Of a stretch of DNA of 64,000 nt, positions 12,058 through 21,014 are shown in pieces. A program made the translations under genes and the position numbers. The notes beneath the pieces are model-generated. The model was given only the letters and a program-made list of their open reading frames with translations. It ran no database searches and was not told the DNA's origin. Source of the stretch: Edwardsiella anguillarum ET080813 (lineage in GTDB: Bacteria; Pseudomonadota; Gammaproteobacteria; Enterobacterales; Enterobacteriaceae); contig NZ_CP006664.1 in assembly GCF_000264765.2 (NCBI RefSeq), positions 3,100,001 through 3,164,000 of the forward strand. The letters are read 5' to 3'. Every line of letters begins with the position of its first letter. Positions within the stretch are counted from its first letter, which is position 1.

Positions 12058-12402
12058 TCAGTCGCCCAGGCGGCGCAGAAACTCGTTGATACCGATACGC
12101 AGGATCAGCGAGGTGACCTTTTGGCGCTCCTCTTCGCTCATCTGCAGCAGAATGGAGTACCACACCTTTTCCGGTTGGCTACTGCTGATCAGATACTGCG
12201 CCTGTTCGTCACGGGCCAGTAGTTCGTCGATCACCTCCTGCGGAAAACTGCTGATGTGATATTCCACCGCTTTGCCCTGGACGCCGCTGCGTCGCTGTCG
12301 GCGCCAGCCTTCGGACTTCGCCCGCTGGTTGATGGCCTGCGGGGTCGATGGAAATCCTCCGATGCCGACCAGCTCTTTAGCCGAGTACCACTCCTTGTTC
12401 AT
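12058..12402 (-). CDS. YfeC-like DNA-binding protein with Mu-type helix-turn-helix
   Basis: A 114-residue protein whose N-terminal half (WYSAKELVGIGGFPSTPQAI through GKAVEYHISSFP, residues 5-53) matches the DNA-binding domain shared by phage Mu repressor/transposase N-termini and the YfeC/YfeD family. E. coli also has yfeC and yfeD next to gltX. The C-terminal half (MSEEERQKVTSLILRIGINEFLRRL) resembles the helical end of YfeC. It starts at an ATG with AGGAA upstream. The target is unknown. Exact orthology to yfeC rather than yfeD is not settled, so no symbol is given. Confidence 0.75.
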   Translation of the reverse strand: MNKEWYSAKELVGIGGFPSTPQAINQRAKSEGWRRQRRSGVQGKAVEYHISSFPQEVIDELLARDEQAQYLISSSQPEKVWYSILLQMSEEERQKVTSLILRIGINEFLRRLGD

Positions 12403-12588
12403 GCCGCATTCCTGAATAGAGAGAAGTCAGTCGTATCATTTAACTGTACGAGTAACATGTTTACTCAATGTTAGGGGATGACGCTAGACGGAAAAAGGTA
12501 AAATTGTGGATTACCGGGCAGAATTGTTGAGTAAATAGACTGACTTGGCGGCTTTTGCCGCGCTTAACGCAGGAAAGGTAATTAGCCG

Positions 12589-12618
12589 TTGACAGTGCCG
12601 GTGGCCTTGCCCTATCAT
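12589..12618 (+). promoter_or_regulatory. Sigma-70 promoter of the tRNA-Ala operon
   Basis: TTGACA (12589-12594) and TATCAT (12613-12618) with an 18-base spacer and a GC-rich discriminator GCGCCCC, 32 bases before the first mature tRNA-Ala. It fits a stable-RNA promoter under stringent control. Confidence 0.85.
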
Positions 12619-12650
12619 GCGCCCCGTTCCCGCGATGAAGCGGTGTGTAC

Positions 12651-12726
<76 letters not shown>

Positions 12727-12782
12727 CTCTTTTCCAGAGAGAGTGGGTAAGGTACACAGGGTTTGGGAACGGCCACAAACGT

Positions 12783-12858
<76 letters not shown>

Positions 12859-12904
12859 AATTTACCCGGCGGGCGATAGCCTGCGTCAGGGACCACGATT
12901 ACGT

Positions 12905-12980
<76 letters not shown>

Positions 12981-13026
12981 AACTTACCCGGCGGGCGTTA
13001 GCCTGTGTCAGGGGCCACGAATACGT

Positions 13027-13102
<76 letters not shown>

Positions 13103-13110
13103 AAATATCA

Positions 13111-13137
13111 GGCCGACAGCGATGTCGGCCTTTTTTT
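13111..13137 (+). terminator. Terminator of the tRNA-Ala operon
   Basis: Perfect 8-bp stem GGCCGACA/TGTCGGCC with a 4-nt loop followed by seven T, then a second T run a few bases on. Confidence 0.93.
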
Positions 13138-13187
13138 GTCTTTTTTTGCCCTTTCTTTGCGGCGTTGTGCAGTGTTCCGGGTATTCT

Positions 13188-13313
13188 CCTCTTGCCTCTT
13201 GCCTCTTGCCTCTTGCCTCTTGCCTCTTGCCTCTTGCCTCTTGCCTCTTGCCTCTTGCCTCTTGCCTCTTGCCTCTTGCCTCTTGCCTCTTGCCTCTTGC
13301 CTTTTGCCTCTAG
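13188..13313. repeat. Heptamer tandem repeat (CCTCTTG), about 18 units
   Basis: Sixteen perfect head-to-tail copies of CCTCTTG (13188-13299) are followed by two degenerate units (CCTTTTG, CCTCTAG). A looser run of CACTAAG/CACTCAG-like heptamers and octamers follows to about 13340. The array lies between the tRNA-Ala terminator and the nupC terminator, in non-coding DNA. Because 7 is not a multiple of 3, the array stays open in several frames on both strands, creating false small proteins. Such arrays usually vary in copy number by replication slippage. Confidence 0.97.
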
Positions 13314-13390
13314 TCACTAAGCCACTCAGTCACTCAGCTGCCTTTCCGTGGGCTCTGGGAGTGGTGGGTGACGCACAGGGAGAGGGCGAT

Positions 13391-13415
13391 AAAAAAGGCG
13401 CCCCGTAGGGCGCCT
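13391..13415 (-). terminator. Rho-independent terminator of nupC
   Basis: On the minus strand AGGCGCCC/GGGCGCCT with a 4-nt loop is followed by TTTTT. It lies 26 bases after the nupC stop. Confidence 0.9.
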
Positions 13416-13441
13416 GGCATCGCGATAGCGTGGGTCGTGAA

Positions 13442-14626
13442 TTACAGGAACAGACCCGCGATGGACGCAGAGAGAATGCTGACCAGCGTAGAGCCATAGA
13501 CCAGCTTCAGGCCGAAGCGGGAGACCACGTTACCCTGGTGCTCATTCAGCCCCTTGATGGCGCCGGCAACGATACCGATAGAAGAGAAATTGGCGAAGGA
13601 GACCAGGAACACAGATAGGATCCCCAGGCCGCGCGGCGATAGCTCGCCGGCGATTTTCTGCAGATCAATCATGGCAACGAACTCGTTGGAGACCAGCTTG
13701 GTGGCCATGATGCTGCCGGCGTGCAGGGCCTCACCGCTCGGGATCCCCATGATCCAGGCAAACGGGTAGAACACGTAGCCGAGGATGCCCTGGAAGCTAA
13801 TGCCAAACAGCGTGTCAAACAGGGCGTTGACGGCCGCGATCAGGGCGATGAAGCCAATCAGCATGGCAGAGACGATGATCGCAACCTTGAAGCCGGCCAG
13901 GATATATTCCCCCAGCATTTCGAAGAAGCTCTGTCCTTCGTGGGTGTTTTTCAGCTGCAGATCCGACTCACCCTCAACGGAGTAGGGGTTGATCAGGGAC
14001 AGCACGATAAAGGTGCTGAACATGTTCAATACCAGCGCCGCCACCACATACTTGGGATCCAGCATGGTCATATAGGCGCCGACGATGGACATCGATACGG
14101 TAGACATCGCCGTTGCCGCCATGGTGTACATGCGGCGCTCTGACATTTTGCCCAGCACGTCTTTGTAGGCAATGAAGTTTTCAGACTGGCCGAGGATCAG
14201 GGAGCTGACGGCGTTGAAGGATTCCAGCTTGCCCATCCCGTTGATCTTGGACAGAACGGTACCGATAGCGCGGATAACGATCGGCAGGACACGGATGTGC
14301 TGCAGGATACCGATCAGCGCAGAGATGAAGACGATCGGACACAGGACATTCAGGAAGAAGAAGGCCAGGCCTTTATCGCTCATGTTACCGAAGACAAAGT
14401 TGGTACCTTCCGCGGCGAACTTGAGCAGCGTCTCGAAGAAGCCGGAGAAGCCTTTGACGAACCCCAGGCCGATGTCGGAGTTCAGGAAGAAGTAAGCCAG
14501 CAGAATTTCCACCACGAGCAACTGAATAATAAAGCGCACGCGGATGCTCTTGCGGTCATGGCTGACCAGCAGGGCGAGTACCGCCACCACCACAAGGGCC
14601 AGTAAAAAGTGCAGAATGGGGGACAT
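13442..14626 (-). CDS. nupC: Proton-coupled nucleoside transporter NupC
   Basis: Concentrative nucleoside transporter of the inner membrane (pyrimidine nucleosides and adenosine in E. coli). The 394-residue protein (E. coli 400) is hydrophobic throughout and carries the family core [42 protein letters not shown] and the C-terminal [10 protein letters not shown] start at the ATG at 14626 (MSPILHF), which has GGAG at good spacing; an in-frame TTG four codons upstream overlaps that site. It is divergent from mntH as in E. coli. A CRP-like sequence (AGTGA-N6-TTTCA on the minus strand) lies in the upstream region, consistent with the CRP/CytR control known in E. coli but not proven here. Confidence 0.97.
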   Translation of the reverse strand: MSPILHFLLALVVVAVLALLVSHDRKSIRVRFIIQLLVVEILLAYFFLNSDIGLGFVKGFSGFFETLLKFAAEGTNFVFGNMSDKGLAFFFLNVLCPIVFISALIGILQHIRVLPIVIRAIGTVLSKINGMGKLESFNAVSSLILGQSENFIAYKDVLGKMSERRMYTMAATAMSTVSMSIVGAYMTMLDPKYVVAALVLNMFSTFIVLSLINPYSVEGESDLQLKNTHEGQSFFEMLGEYILAGFKVAIIVSAMLIGFIALIAAVNALFDTLFGISFQGILGYVFYPFAWIMGIPSGEALHAGSIMATKLVSNEFVAMIDLQKIAGELSPRGLGILSVFLVSFANFSSIGIVAGAIKGLNEHQGNVVSRFGLKLVYGSTLVSILSASIAGLFL

Positions 14627-15015
14627 ACTTTGCTCCAAATTATGAGGCAGGCTAAATTTCGCAGCTAATTCTATGTAACGCTGGAACTAAAAACGAGACA
14701 TTGATTGCATTTATTGAAATTGTTTTCACTTGGTAAGTAAAAAAAGTTAGAAAAGTAACAAAACTGCGCGGGACTGCGGGGGGAAAGGGAGCGCGTTGCG
14801 GCTACGTACGGCATAAACCACGCGGGACGGCGGCTGTGCGAATGTGATTAGCATAGCAGAATTACCCGGTGATTACCCTTTGCTGTGAGATTATTTTCAG
14901 CGGTCCATTGAGCATACCGATTGCAGGGATAGGTATTAACGCAAAAACGCAGTTGATAATCATTATCATCTATCTATACTGGAGGTAATAGAAACAACGG
15001 CAGTAAGGGCATCCT
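14627..15015. promoter_or_regulatory. Divergent nupC/mntH control region
   Basis: A 389-bp AT-rich intergenic region. The nupC side has a CRP-like half-palindrome near 14717-14735; the mntH side has the Fur-like box and a TATACT -10-like hexamer before a GGAGG. No MntR site could be assigned with confidence. Confidence 0.5.
14955..14967. promoter_or_regulatory. Fur box upstream of mntH
   Basis: The perfect palindrome GATAATcATTATC overlaps the mntH promoter region about 50 bases before the start codon. It is a core match to the Fur consensus (GATAATGATAATCATTATC). In E. coli mntH is repressed by Fur and MntR, so iron-dependent repression is expected here. Confidence 0.75.
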
Positions 15016-16254
15016 ATGTTGAACACTCGGACCGTCGACGGCGTCACCCGCTCCCCTGCGCGCAGGATTAAGATCTCGCTGATGGGGCCCGCCTTCATTG
15101 CCGCCATTGGCTATATCGATCCGGGTAACTTCGCCACCAATATCCAGGCCGGCGCCTCGTACGGCTACACCCTGCTGTGGGTGGTGGTATGGGCCAACCT
15201 GATGGCGATGCTGATCCAACTGCTGTCCGCCAAGCTGGGGATTGCGACGGGAAAGAACCTAGCCGAGCATATCCGCGATCGTTTCCCGCGCCCGGCGGTA
15301 TGGGCCTATTGGGTACAGGCCGAGATCATCGCGATGGCCACGGATTTGGCGGAGTTTATCGGCGCCGCCATCGGCTTTAAGCTGCTGCTGGGCGTCAGCC
15401 TGCTGCAGGGGGCGATTCTGACCGGGATCGCGACGTTTCTGATCCTGGGGCTACAGCGTCGCGGCCAAAAACCGCTGGAGCTGGTGATCGGGGCGCTGCT
15501 GCTGTTTGTCGCCGCCGCCTATATCGTGGAGCTGGTCTTCTCGCGCCCGAGCGTGGCCGGGCTGGCTCAGGGCATGCTGCTGCCGGACCTGCCGACGCAG
15601 GATGCGGTGGTGCTGGCCGCCGGCGTCCTGGGGGCGACGATTATGCCACACGTGATCTATCTGCACTCGTCGCTGACCCAAAAAGGCGACCATGGCACTC
15701 GGGCGGAGCGCTATGCCTCGACCAAGCTGGACGTGGCGATAGCCATGACCATCGCCGGCTTCGTTAACTTGGCCATGATGGCGACGGCGGCGGCGGCCTT
15801 CCACTTTAACGGGCACAGCGGGATCAGCGAGCTGGATCAGGCGTACCTGACGCTGAAGCCCCTGCTCGGCGAGGCCGCTGCCACGATCTTTGGCCTGAGC
15901 TTGGTCGCGGCGGGTCTCTCGTCGACGGTGGTGGGGACGCTGGCAGGGCAGGTCGTCATGCAGGGCTTCGTCCATTTCCACATTCCGCTGTGGCTGCGCC
16001 GCGCGGTGACCATGCTGCCGTCGTTTATCGTGATCCTGGCCGGCCTGGATGCCACCCGTATTCTGGTGCTCAGCCAGGTTTTACTGAGCTTCGGGATCGC
16101 CCTGGCGCTGCTGCCGCTGCTGGCCTTCACCGGTAATCGCGCGCTGATGGGGGATATGGTCAATAGCCGACTGGTACAGGCGCTGGGGAGGGTGATCGTC
16201 TTTCTGGTGGTCGGACTTAACCTGTACCTACTGATCACCGTACTGGCCGGTTAA
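15016..16254 (+). CDS. mntH: Proton-dependent manganese transporter MntH (Nramp family)
   Basis: Imports Mn2+ (and Fe2+ to a lesser degree) across the inner membrane. The 412-residue protein equals the E. coli length. The metal site of TM1 is seen as DPGN at residues 35-38 ([11 protein letters not shown]) and that of TM6 as the MPH in [13 protein letters not shown]. About eleven hydrophobic segments are present. The stop codon overlaps the stop of the convergent ypeC-like gene in the palindrome TTAA at 16251-16254. An upstream Fur box fits metal-responsive control. Confidence 0.98.
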   Translation: MLNTRTVDGVTRSPARRIKISLMGPAFIAAIGYIDPGNFATNIQAGASYGYTLLWVVVWANLMAMLIQLLSAKLGIATGKNLAEHIRDRFPRPAVWAYWVQAEIIAMATDLAEFIGAAIGFKLLLGVSLLQGAILTGIATFLILGLQRRGQKPLELVIGALLLFVAAAYIVELVFSRPSVAGLAQGMLLPDLPTQDAVVLAAGVLGATIMPHVIYLHSSLTQKGDHGTRAERYASTKLDVAIAMTIAGFVNLAMMATAAAAFHFNGHSGISELDQAYLTLKPLLGEAAATIFGLSLVAAGLSSTVVGTLAGQVVMQGFVHFHIPLWLRRAVTMLPSFIVILAGLDATRILVLSQVLLSFGIALALLPLLAFTGNRALMGDMVNSRLVQALGRVIVFLVVGLNLYLLITVLAG

Positions 16255-16571
16255 TCGTCGTCATCATCGTCGTCGTCGTGATGGCGATGCCAGATCGGGC
16301 GACGCCCCTGGTCGTCCCGATCGCCGCGCCATTTCCTGTGGCGCAGCGCGTTCTTCGGCCAGTCATCCAATGGCTCCAGCGCTTTTTCCGACCAATCATC
16401 CAGCGGCTCCAGGGCGTTTTCCGACCAGTCATCCAGCGGCTCCAACGCCTCCTCCAACGGATTATCGATGGACAGTTTGACCCCCGGCAATAGGTGCAGA
16501 TCCGTATCGGCCTGCAGAGGGGCGCAGAGTAGCCACAGCACCGCCAGCAATAGATAACCATTTTTTGCCAT
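16251..16571 (-). CDS. ypeC: YpeC-like secreted DUF2502 protein with internal 11-residue repeats
   Basis: A 106-residue protein with an N-terminal signal peptide (about residues 1-21, hydrophobic [17 protein letters not shown]), then [17 protein letters not shown]. That stretch matches the start of mature YpeC (LLPSIKLQIGD), whose gene also neighbours mntH in E. coli. Residues 43-75 are three tandem 11-mers of the form [11 protein letters not shown], and the C-terminus is a basic [10 protein letters not shown] segment ending in HRHH and eight aspartates. A periplasmic location is likely and the function is unknown. The ATG at 16571 has GGAGAGA upstream. The repeats and the Asp tail are not in E. 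coli YpeC, so the assignment rests on position, signal peptide and the LLPG-VKL motif. Confidence 0.7.
   Translation of the reverse strand: MAKNGYLLLAVLWLLCAPLQADTDLHLLPGVKLSIDNPLEEALEPLDDWSENALEPLDDWSEKALEPLDDWPKNALRHRKWRGDRDDQGRRPIWHRHHDDDDDDDD
16347..16445 (-). repeat. Three 33-bp coding repeats in the ypeC-like gene
   Basis: Each unit encodes LEPLDDW plus four variable residues (SENA, SEKA, PKNA). The DNA copies are spaced exactly 33 bp (GGCTCCA at 16372, 16405 and 16438). Confidence 0.93.
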
Positions 16572-16963
16572 TTCTCTCTCCAGATACATCGGATAGCAAC
16601 GGGATATCGCCCAGTGTAGCGGTTTTGTCCCCTCGCCGGTGGGGCGCCGAGGCTGCCGGCGCCTTTTTGAGAGTTATCCGTATGCCGGAGACAGATCTAA
16701 ATATGCCCATCGCGGTGCACCACCTGTGCTAGGCTGAGCGGCGTAGCGCGGCGTGAACACCGTCGCGGCTCGGAGGGGCCGCGACAGGGGCGCACGGCGG
16801 AGGCCGACTGTACCGCCAGGGGGATGAGGCGCAGGGATGAGTCCCCCGCCGGCGGATGGTGGCATACTGCCCAGTGATAGATACAGGCCCTCCGCAGGTG
16901 CGGCGGGGCGGCAGAAACGATCCCGCGAAGAGGCGGGCAGAAAGATAAGGGGAGTGACGGAAA
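16572..16963. other. Non-coding region upstream of glk
   Basis: 392 bp of GC-rich DNA between the start of the ypeC-like gene and glk. Open frames here have no ribosome-binding sites or family features. Only GGGGAG before the glk ATG is clearly functional; no promoter could be assigned. Confidence 0.4.
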
Positions 16964-17929
16964 ATGAGCCGTTTTGCGTTGGTTGGCGATGTGGGCGGGA
17001 CCAATGCCCGTCTGGCGCTGTGCTGTCTCGACACGGGGGAGCTCCAGGCGGTGCAGAGCTACCCGGGACAGCAGTTTGATAGCCTGGAGTCGGTCATCCG
17101 GACCTATCTGCAGGCGCAGGCGGTATCGGTGACGTCAGCCTGCATCGCGATCGCCTGCCCGATCACAGGCGATCGCGTGGCGATGACCAATCACAGCTGG
17201 GCGTTTTCCATCAGCGCGCTGCAGCGTTCTCTGGGGCTGGCGCATCTGTCGGTGATCAACGACTTTACCGCGGTCTCCATGGCGGTGCCGGTTCTCCCGG
17301 CGGAGAGCCTGCTGCAGCTGGGCGGCCAGACGGCGCAGCCCGATCGGCCCATCGCTATCTATGGCGCCGGCACCGGGCTGGGCGTCGCTCACCTGATCCG
17401 GGCCGGAGAGCGTTGGATCAGCCTGCCGGGTGAGGGGGGCCACGTGGATTTCGCCACCGGTAGCGATGAAGAGGACGCGCTGCTGACGGCGCTGCGCGCC
17501 GATCTGGGACGGGTCTCCGCCGAGCGGGTGCTCTCAGGGCCCGGTCTGGTCAATTTGTATCGCGCCGTCGCCCGAGTCGCGGGGCGGATGCCTCAGCCCC
17601 TGACGCCGCAGGAGGTCAGCGAGCGGGCGCTGGCCGACCGCTGCCCGGACTGCCGGCGGGCGCTGTCGCTGTTCTGTGTGATGATGGGGCGCTTTGGCGG
17701 CAATCTGGCGCTGAATATGGGCACCTTTGGCGGGGTGTATATCGCCGGCGGGATCGTGCCGCGTTTTCTGGCGTTTTTCCGCGACTCCGGCTTTCGTCAG
17801 GCGTTTGAGGACAAGGGACGCTTCAAGGCGTACCTCGCGCCGATCCCGGTCTTTCTGATCGTGCACGATAATCCCGGCCTGCTTGGCGCCGGCGCCTACC
17901 TGCGTCAGCAGCTGGGTACCCGTCTTTAA
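16964..17929 (+). CDS. glk: Glucokinase
   Basis: Cytoplasmic ATP-dependent phosphorylation of free glucose to glucose-6-phosphate. 321 residues, identical in length to E. coli Glk. The ATP-binding motif [12 protein letters not shown] lies at residues 7-18. The glucose-binding region includes [11 protein letters not shown] and PGEGGHVDF, and the second ATP-site segment [16 protein letters not shown] lies near residue 260. The start has GGGGAG 8 bases upstream. It provides the non-PTS route for glucose alongside the pts genes of this window. A GC-rich hairpin follows the stop but has no T run. Confidence 0.97.
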   Translation: MSRFALVGDVGGTNARLALCCLDTGELQAVQSYPGQQFDSLESVIRTYLQAQAVSVTSACIAIACPITGDRVAMTNHSWAFSISALQRSLGLAHLSVINDFTAVSMAVPVLPAESLLQLGGQTAQPDRPIAIYGAGTGLGVAHLIRAGERWISLPGEGGHVDFATGSDEEDALLTALRADLGRVSAERVLSGPGLVNLYRAVARVAGRMPQPLTPQEVSERALADRCPDCRRALSLFCVMMGRFGGNLALNMGTFGGVYIAGGIVPRFLAFFRDSGFRQAFEDKGRFKAYLAPIPVFLIVHDNPGLLGAGAYLRQQLGTRL

Positions 17930-17983
17930 CGCGCCATCGCCGCCCCCCGTCGCGGGGTGCGGCGCCAGGGAAGCGCGTGCGGA

Positions 17984-18352
17984 TCAGTTCTGCTCATCCC
18001 ACTCTGCGGCGGCGCTCTCTCCCTCTTCGCTGTCCAGCGGCGGCTGATACTGAAAGTCGTCGTCATCCCACTGATAAAGGGTGCTCTCCTCCTGCCACTC
18101 CTCGGTGATTTCGCCGTCGTCGTAGTCGTCATCAAAAATCGCCTGCGCCGCGGCGCCAAAGAACAGCGCGACGCCGTCGCCATCCTCCTGCGTATCCTCA
18201 TGAAACTCGGCCATCCACAGGGTATCGCCATCCTGCAGGATATATTTTTGCAGGTTGAGCTGACTGACCTGCGGGGCGTCGTCGTCATGCTCGGCTAAAA
18301 ACGCCTCACGCGCGGCGTCGATGGCTTCATCCAGCGTCAGATACATATCCAT
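17984..18352 (-). CDS. msyB: Acidic protein MsyB
   Basis: A 122-residue, strongly acidic protein closely matching E. coli MsyB (124 residues) in MYLTLDEAIDAAREAFLAEH at the start, KYILQDGDTLW in the middle and EEWQEESTLYQWDDDDFQ near the end. E. coli msyB was found as a multicopy suppressor of secretion (secY/secA) mutants; its molecular role is unclear. AAGGAG precedes the ATG at good spacing. The gene lies upstream of the opgGH operon, as the E. coli gene neighbours mdoGH. The opposite strand carries a long open frame that is not a gene. Confidence 0.9.
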   Translation of the reverse strand: MDMYLTLDEAIDAAREAFLAEHDDDAPQVSQLNLQKYILQDGDTLWMAEFHEDTQEDGDGVALFFGAAAQAIFDDDYDDGEITEEWQEESTLYQWDDDDFQYQPPLDSEEGESAAAEWDEQN

Positions 18353-18650
18353 GGTGTGCTCCTTCCGGTCGGGTAAAGAGGGGGAGGGCCGCCGGGGCGG
18401 GTACCCGCTACGGCGATGACCCTGATGATGTTTTATTGTTGACGTAATCCGCAGGGCTGCAAGGCGCGTGGCAAAAAATTTACTCGGCGCGGGTTGACTA
18501 ACCTACGGGAGGACAATGACATACACTATATTGGCTGCTATGGTCAGACAGGAGCGGTACGGCGGCAGGCCGTGCGCACCGCATTTTTGAGTGAATAACG
18601 CGGCCTCCGGCGATCGGCCGGGGGCGCTGCTTTAGATAAGGTTAACGCTG

Positions 18651-18992
18651 ATGCAAACCATGAAAGTGATTTTTCACGTCTCTGAGGCTGCCAACTGTCT
18701 GCACGCATTCAATAACGCCCGTAACCTGATGGCCATCCGCGATGGTCAGCCGACGGAGATTCATATTTTGTTCAACGGCTCGGCCATCAGTACACTGCTG
18801 GCGGATAGCGAGGAGTCGCCGCGCTGGGAGACGCTGCAGATGCAGGGGATCGCGCTGTTTGGCTGCGAGAATAGCATGCGGGCGAACGGGATCTCCGCCG
18901 ATCAGCTCTTGATGGGCGTACATACGGTGCCGGCGGGAATGTTGTCGCTGGTGGAGCATCAGCAGCAGGGATTCCTGTATATAAAACCCTAA
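18651..18992 (+). CDS. DsrE/DsrF-like family protein
   Basis: A 113-residue soluble protein with the DsrE-like layout: an N-terminal beta strand KVIFHVSEAANCLHAFNNARNL, a second strand PTEIHILFNGSAISTLL, a cysteine after a short strand (IALFGCENSMRANGI), and a helix ending in VPAGMLSLVEHQQQGFLYIKP. These proteins resemble sulfur-transfer subunits and carry a conserved cysteine, here C71. No partner genes (dsrF/H, tusBCD) lie nearby, so a sulfur-relay role is only possible. AAGG lies about 10 bases upstream of the chosen ATG; an internal ATG three codons later is an alternative. Confidence 0.7.
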   Translation: MQTMKVIFHVSEAANCLHAFNNARNLMAIRDGQPTEIHILFNGSAISTLLADSEESPRWETLQMQGIALFGCENSMRANGISADQLLMGVHTVPAGMLSLVEHQQQGFLYIKP

Positions 18993-19047
18993 GCACGATC
19001 CGCAGGCGGAACCTTCCGCCTGCGCTAAATGAGAAAGCCTTTCATAC

Positions 19048-19101
19048 TGTCTCAAATTAACGACAATCCAATTTGTTCCGCTGTCGCAAATTAACGACAA
19101 T
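19048..19101. repeat. Paired 20-bp direct repeats with internal dyad upstream of opgG
   Basis: TGTCTCAAATTAACGACAAT (19048) and TGTCGCAAATTAACGACAAT (19082) differ at one base and lie 34 bases apart, about three helical turns. Each holds an inverted repeat TGTC-N10-GACA; in the second copy it extends to TGTCG-N8-CGACA. They sit 345-400 bases before opgG in an AT-rich, otherwise empty 453-bp region. A pair of operator sites or the remnant end of a mobile element are both possible. Confidence 0.6.
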
Positions 19102-19445
19102 TTAGGCGAGAGTCCGAAAAATATTTTACGGATAAAAAAACGGTTTATGGAAACTTATTATGCTGCACTCTATTCAGGTGTGCATTTTTAAATCTACAGC
19201 GCGAATAGTTTAGCCGCTAAATGGTTAAAATCGGACAAAAGCATTAGCAGTGGAACTATTTTAATTTGTTGTTTTTTATGTAAAATCACTCATCACTTCA
19301 TCCGTGTAACGGGATGTGCTGGGCCGATGGCCCCGCGAGTATTATCCGCTTGTTGTCTGTAGGGTAACTAATCCATTACTATAGCCGCAGCAAGTAACTT
19401 AATTACCATGTTGTTAGGTTTGGTTGAGCACCATCAGGGGGGTAT

Positions 19446-21014
19446 GTGCTTACACGTTTAATCTCCATTCGGCCGACATCGCGCTCTGTTTCCGGGCTGG
19501 CTGTATCAATGTTAATGATGTTTGCCAGCGCGCAGGCGTGGGCATTTTCATTGGATGACGTTGCCGCACAGGCACAGAAGCTGGCAGAGCAGTCTTATAA
19601 GGCACCCAAAAGCAATCTGCCGTCCGAGTTTCGCAATATGAAGTTTGCTGACTATCAGCAGATTCAGTTTAACAACGACAAACTGTACTGGACAGGGCAG
19701 AAGAACCCGTTCCGTCTGGCCTTTTACCACCAGGGGATGTACTTCGACACGCCGGTGAAGATCAATGAGGTGACGGCGACGTCGGTGAAGGAGATCAAGT
19801 ACAGCCCGGACTACTTCAACTTTGGTTCCGTTAAGCATGACAAGGATGCGGTGAAGGATCTGGGGTTCGCCGGGTTTAAGGTGCTGTACCCGATCAATAA
19901 GGCGGGTAAAGACGATGAGATCATGAGCATGCTCGGCGCCAGCTACTTCCGGGTGATCGGTAAAGGGCAGGTGTATGGCCTGTCTGCCCGCGGCCTGGCG
20001 ATTGACACCGCGCTGCCCTCTGGCGAGGAGTTCCCGCGTTTCCGCGAGTTCTGGATCGAGCGTCCGAAGCCGCAGGATAAGCACCTGGTGATTTTTGCCC
20101 TGTTGGACTCGCCGCGTGCGACGGGGGCCTACCGCTTTATCCTGCGCCCGGGTACGGATACCGTAGTGGATGTGCAGGCCCGCGTCTTCCTGCGCGATAA
20201 GGTGGGGGTGCTGGGCATCGCTCCGCTGACCAGCATGTACCTGTTCGGTGCCAATCAGCCGTCGACGACGGTGAACTACCGCCCGCAGCTGCATGACTCC
20301 GAGGGGCTGTCGATCGCCTCCGGTAACGGCGAGTGGATCTGGCGTCCGCTGAATAACCCGAAACACCTCGCCGTCAGCACCTTCAGCGTCGACGATCTAA
20401 AAGGCTTCGGCCTGCTGCAGCGTACCCGCGACTTCAGCGCCTATCAGGATCTGGATGACCGCTACGATCTGCGCCCGAGCGCCTGGATTGAGCCGCGCGG
20501 TAACTGGGGGAAAGGCAAGGTTGAGCTGGTTGAGATCCCGACCGCTGATGAAACCAACGACAATATCGTCGCCTTCTGGATCCCAGACAGCCTGCCGCCG
20601 ATCGGAAAGCCGCTGGACGTGGCCTACCGCCTGATCTTTACTCGCGACGAAGCCAAGCTGCACAGCCCCGATCTGGCCTGGGTGAAAAGCACCCTGCGCT
20701 CCGCCGGTGACGTGAAGCAGTCCAACCTGATCCGCGAAGCGGACGGCAGCACCGCGCTGCTGGTGGACTTTGTCGGCCCGGTACTGAAAGGGCTGGAGCC
20801 GGATGCGCCGGTAACGACGCAGGTGACCACCGACGACAATACTAAGCTGCTGGAGAACAGTCTGCACTATAATCCAGTGACCAAGGGATGGCGTCTGACG
20901 CTGCGCTTTAAGGTTAACGATCCGAAGAAGCCGGTGGAAATGCGCGCTTATCTGATCAAGGACGGTAAGCCGCTGAGCGAAACCTGGAGCTATCAGTTAC
21001 CTGCCAATGAATAA
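19446..21014 (+). CDS. opgG: Periplasmic glucan biosynthesis protein OpgG (MdoG)
   Basis: Periplasmic protein needed to make osmoregulated periplasmic glucans, acting on the glucan exported by OpgH. The 522-residue frame begins with GTG at 19446 behind a strong AGGGGGG. The N-terminal signal peptide is about residues 1-33 (hydrophobic [20 protein letters not shown]) and the mature part begins [11 protein letters not shown]. It aligns throughout with E. coli OpgG (511 residues), for example DADYFNF-like [34 protein letters not shown] and the end [13 protein letters not shown]. The signal sequence is about ten residues longer than in E. coli. It overlaps opgH by 8 bases, indicating translational coupling. 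Confidence 0.96.
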   Translation: MLTRLISIRPTSRSVSGLAVSMLMMFASAQAWAFSLDDVAAQAQKLAEQSYKAPKSNLPSEFRNMKFADYQQIQFNNDKLYWTGQKNPFRLAFYHQGMYFDTPVKINEVTATSVKEIKYSPDYFNFGSVKHDKDAVKDLGFAGFKVLYPINKAGKDDEIMSMLGASYFRVIGKGQVYGLSARGLAIDTALPSGEEFPRFREFWIERPKPQDKHLVIFALLDSPRATGAYRFILRPGTDTVVDVQARVFLRDKVGVLGIAPLTSMYLFGANQPSTTVNYRPQLHDSEGLSIASGNGEWIWRPLNNPKHLAVSTFSVDDLKGFGLLQRTRDFSAYQDLDDRYDLRPSAWIEPRGNWGKGKVELVEIPTADETNDNIVAFWIPDSLPPIGKPLDVAYRLIFTRDEAKLHSPDLAWVKSTLRSAGDVKQSNLIREADGSTALLVDFVGPVLKGLEPDAPVTTQVTTDDNTKLLENSLHYNPVTKGWRLTLRFKVNDPKKPVEMRAYLIKDGKPLSETWSYQLPANE

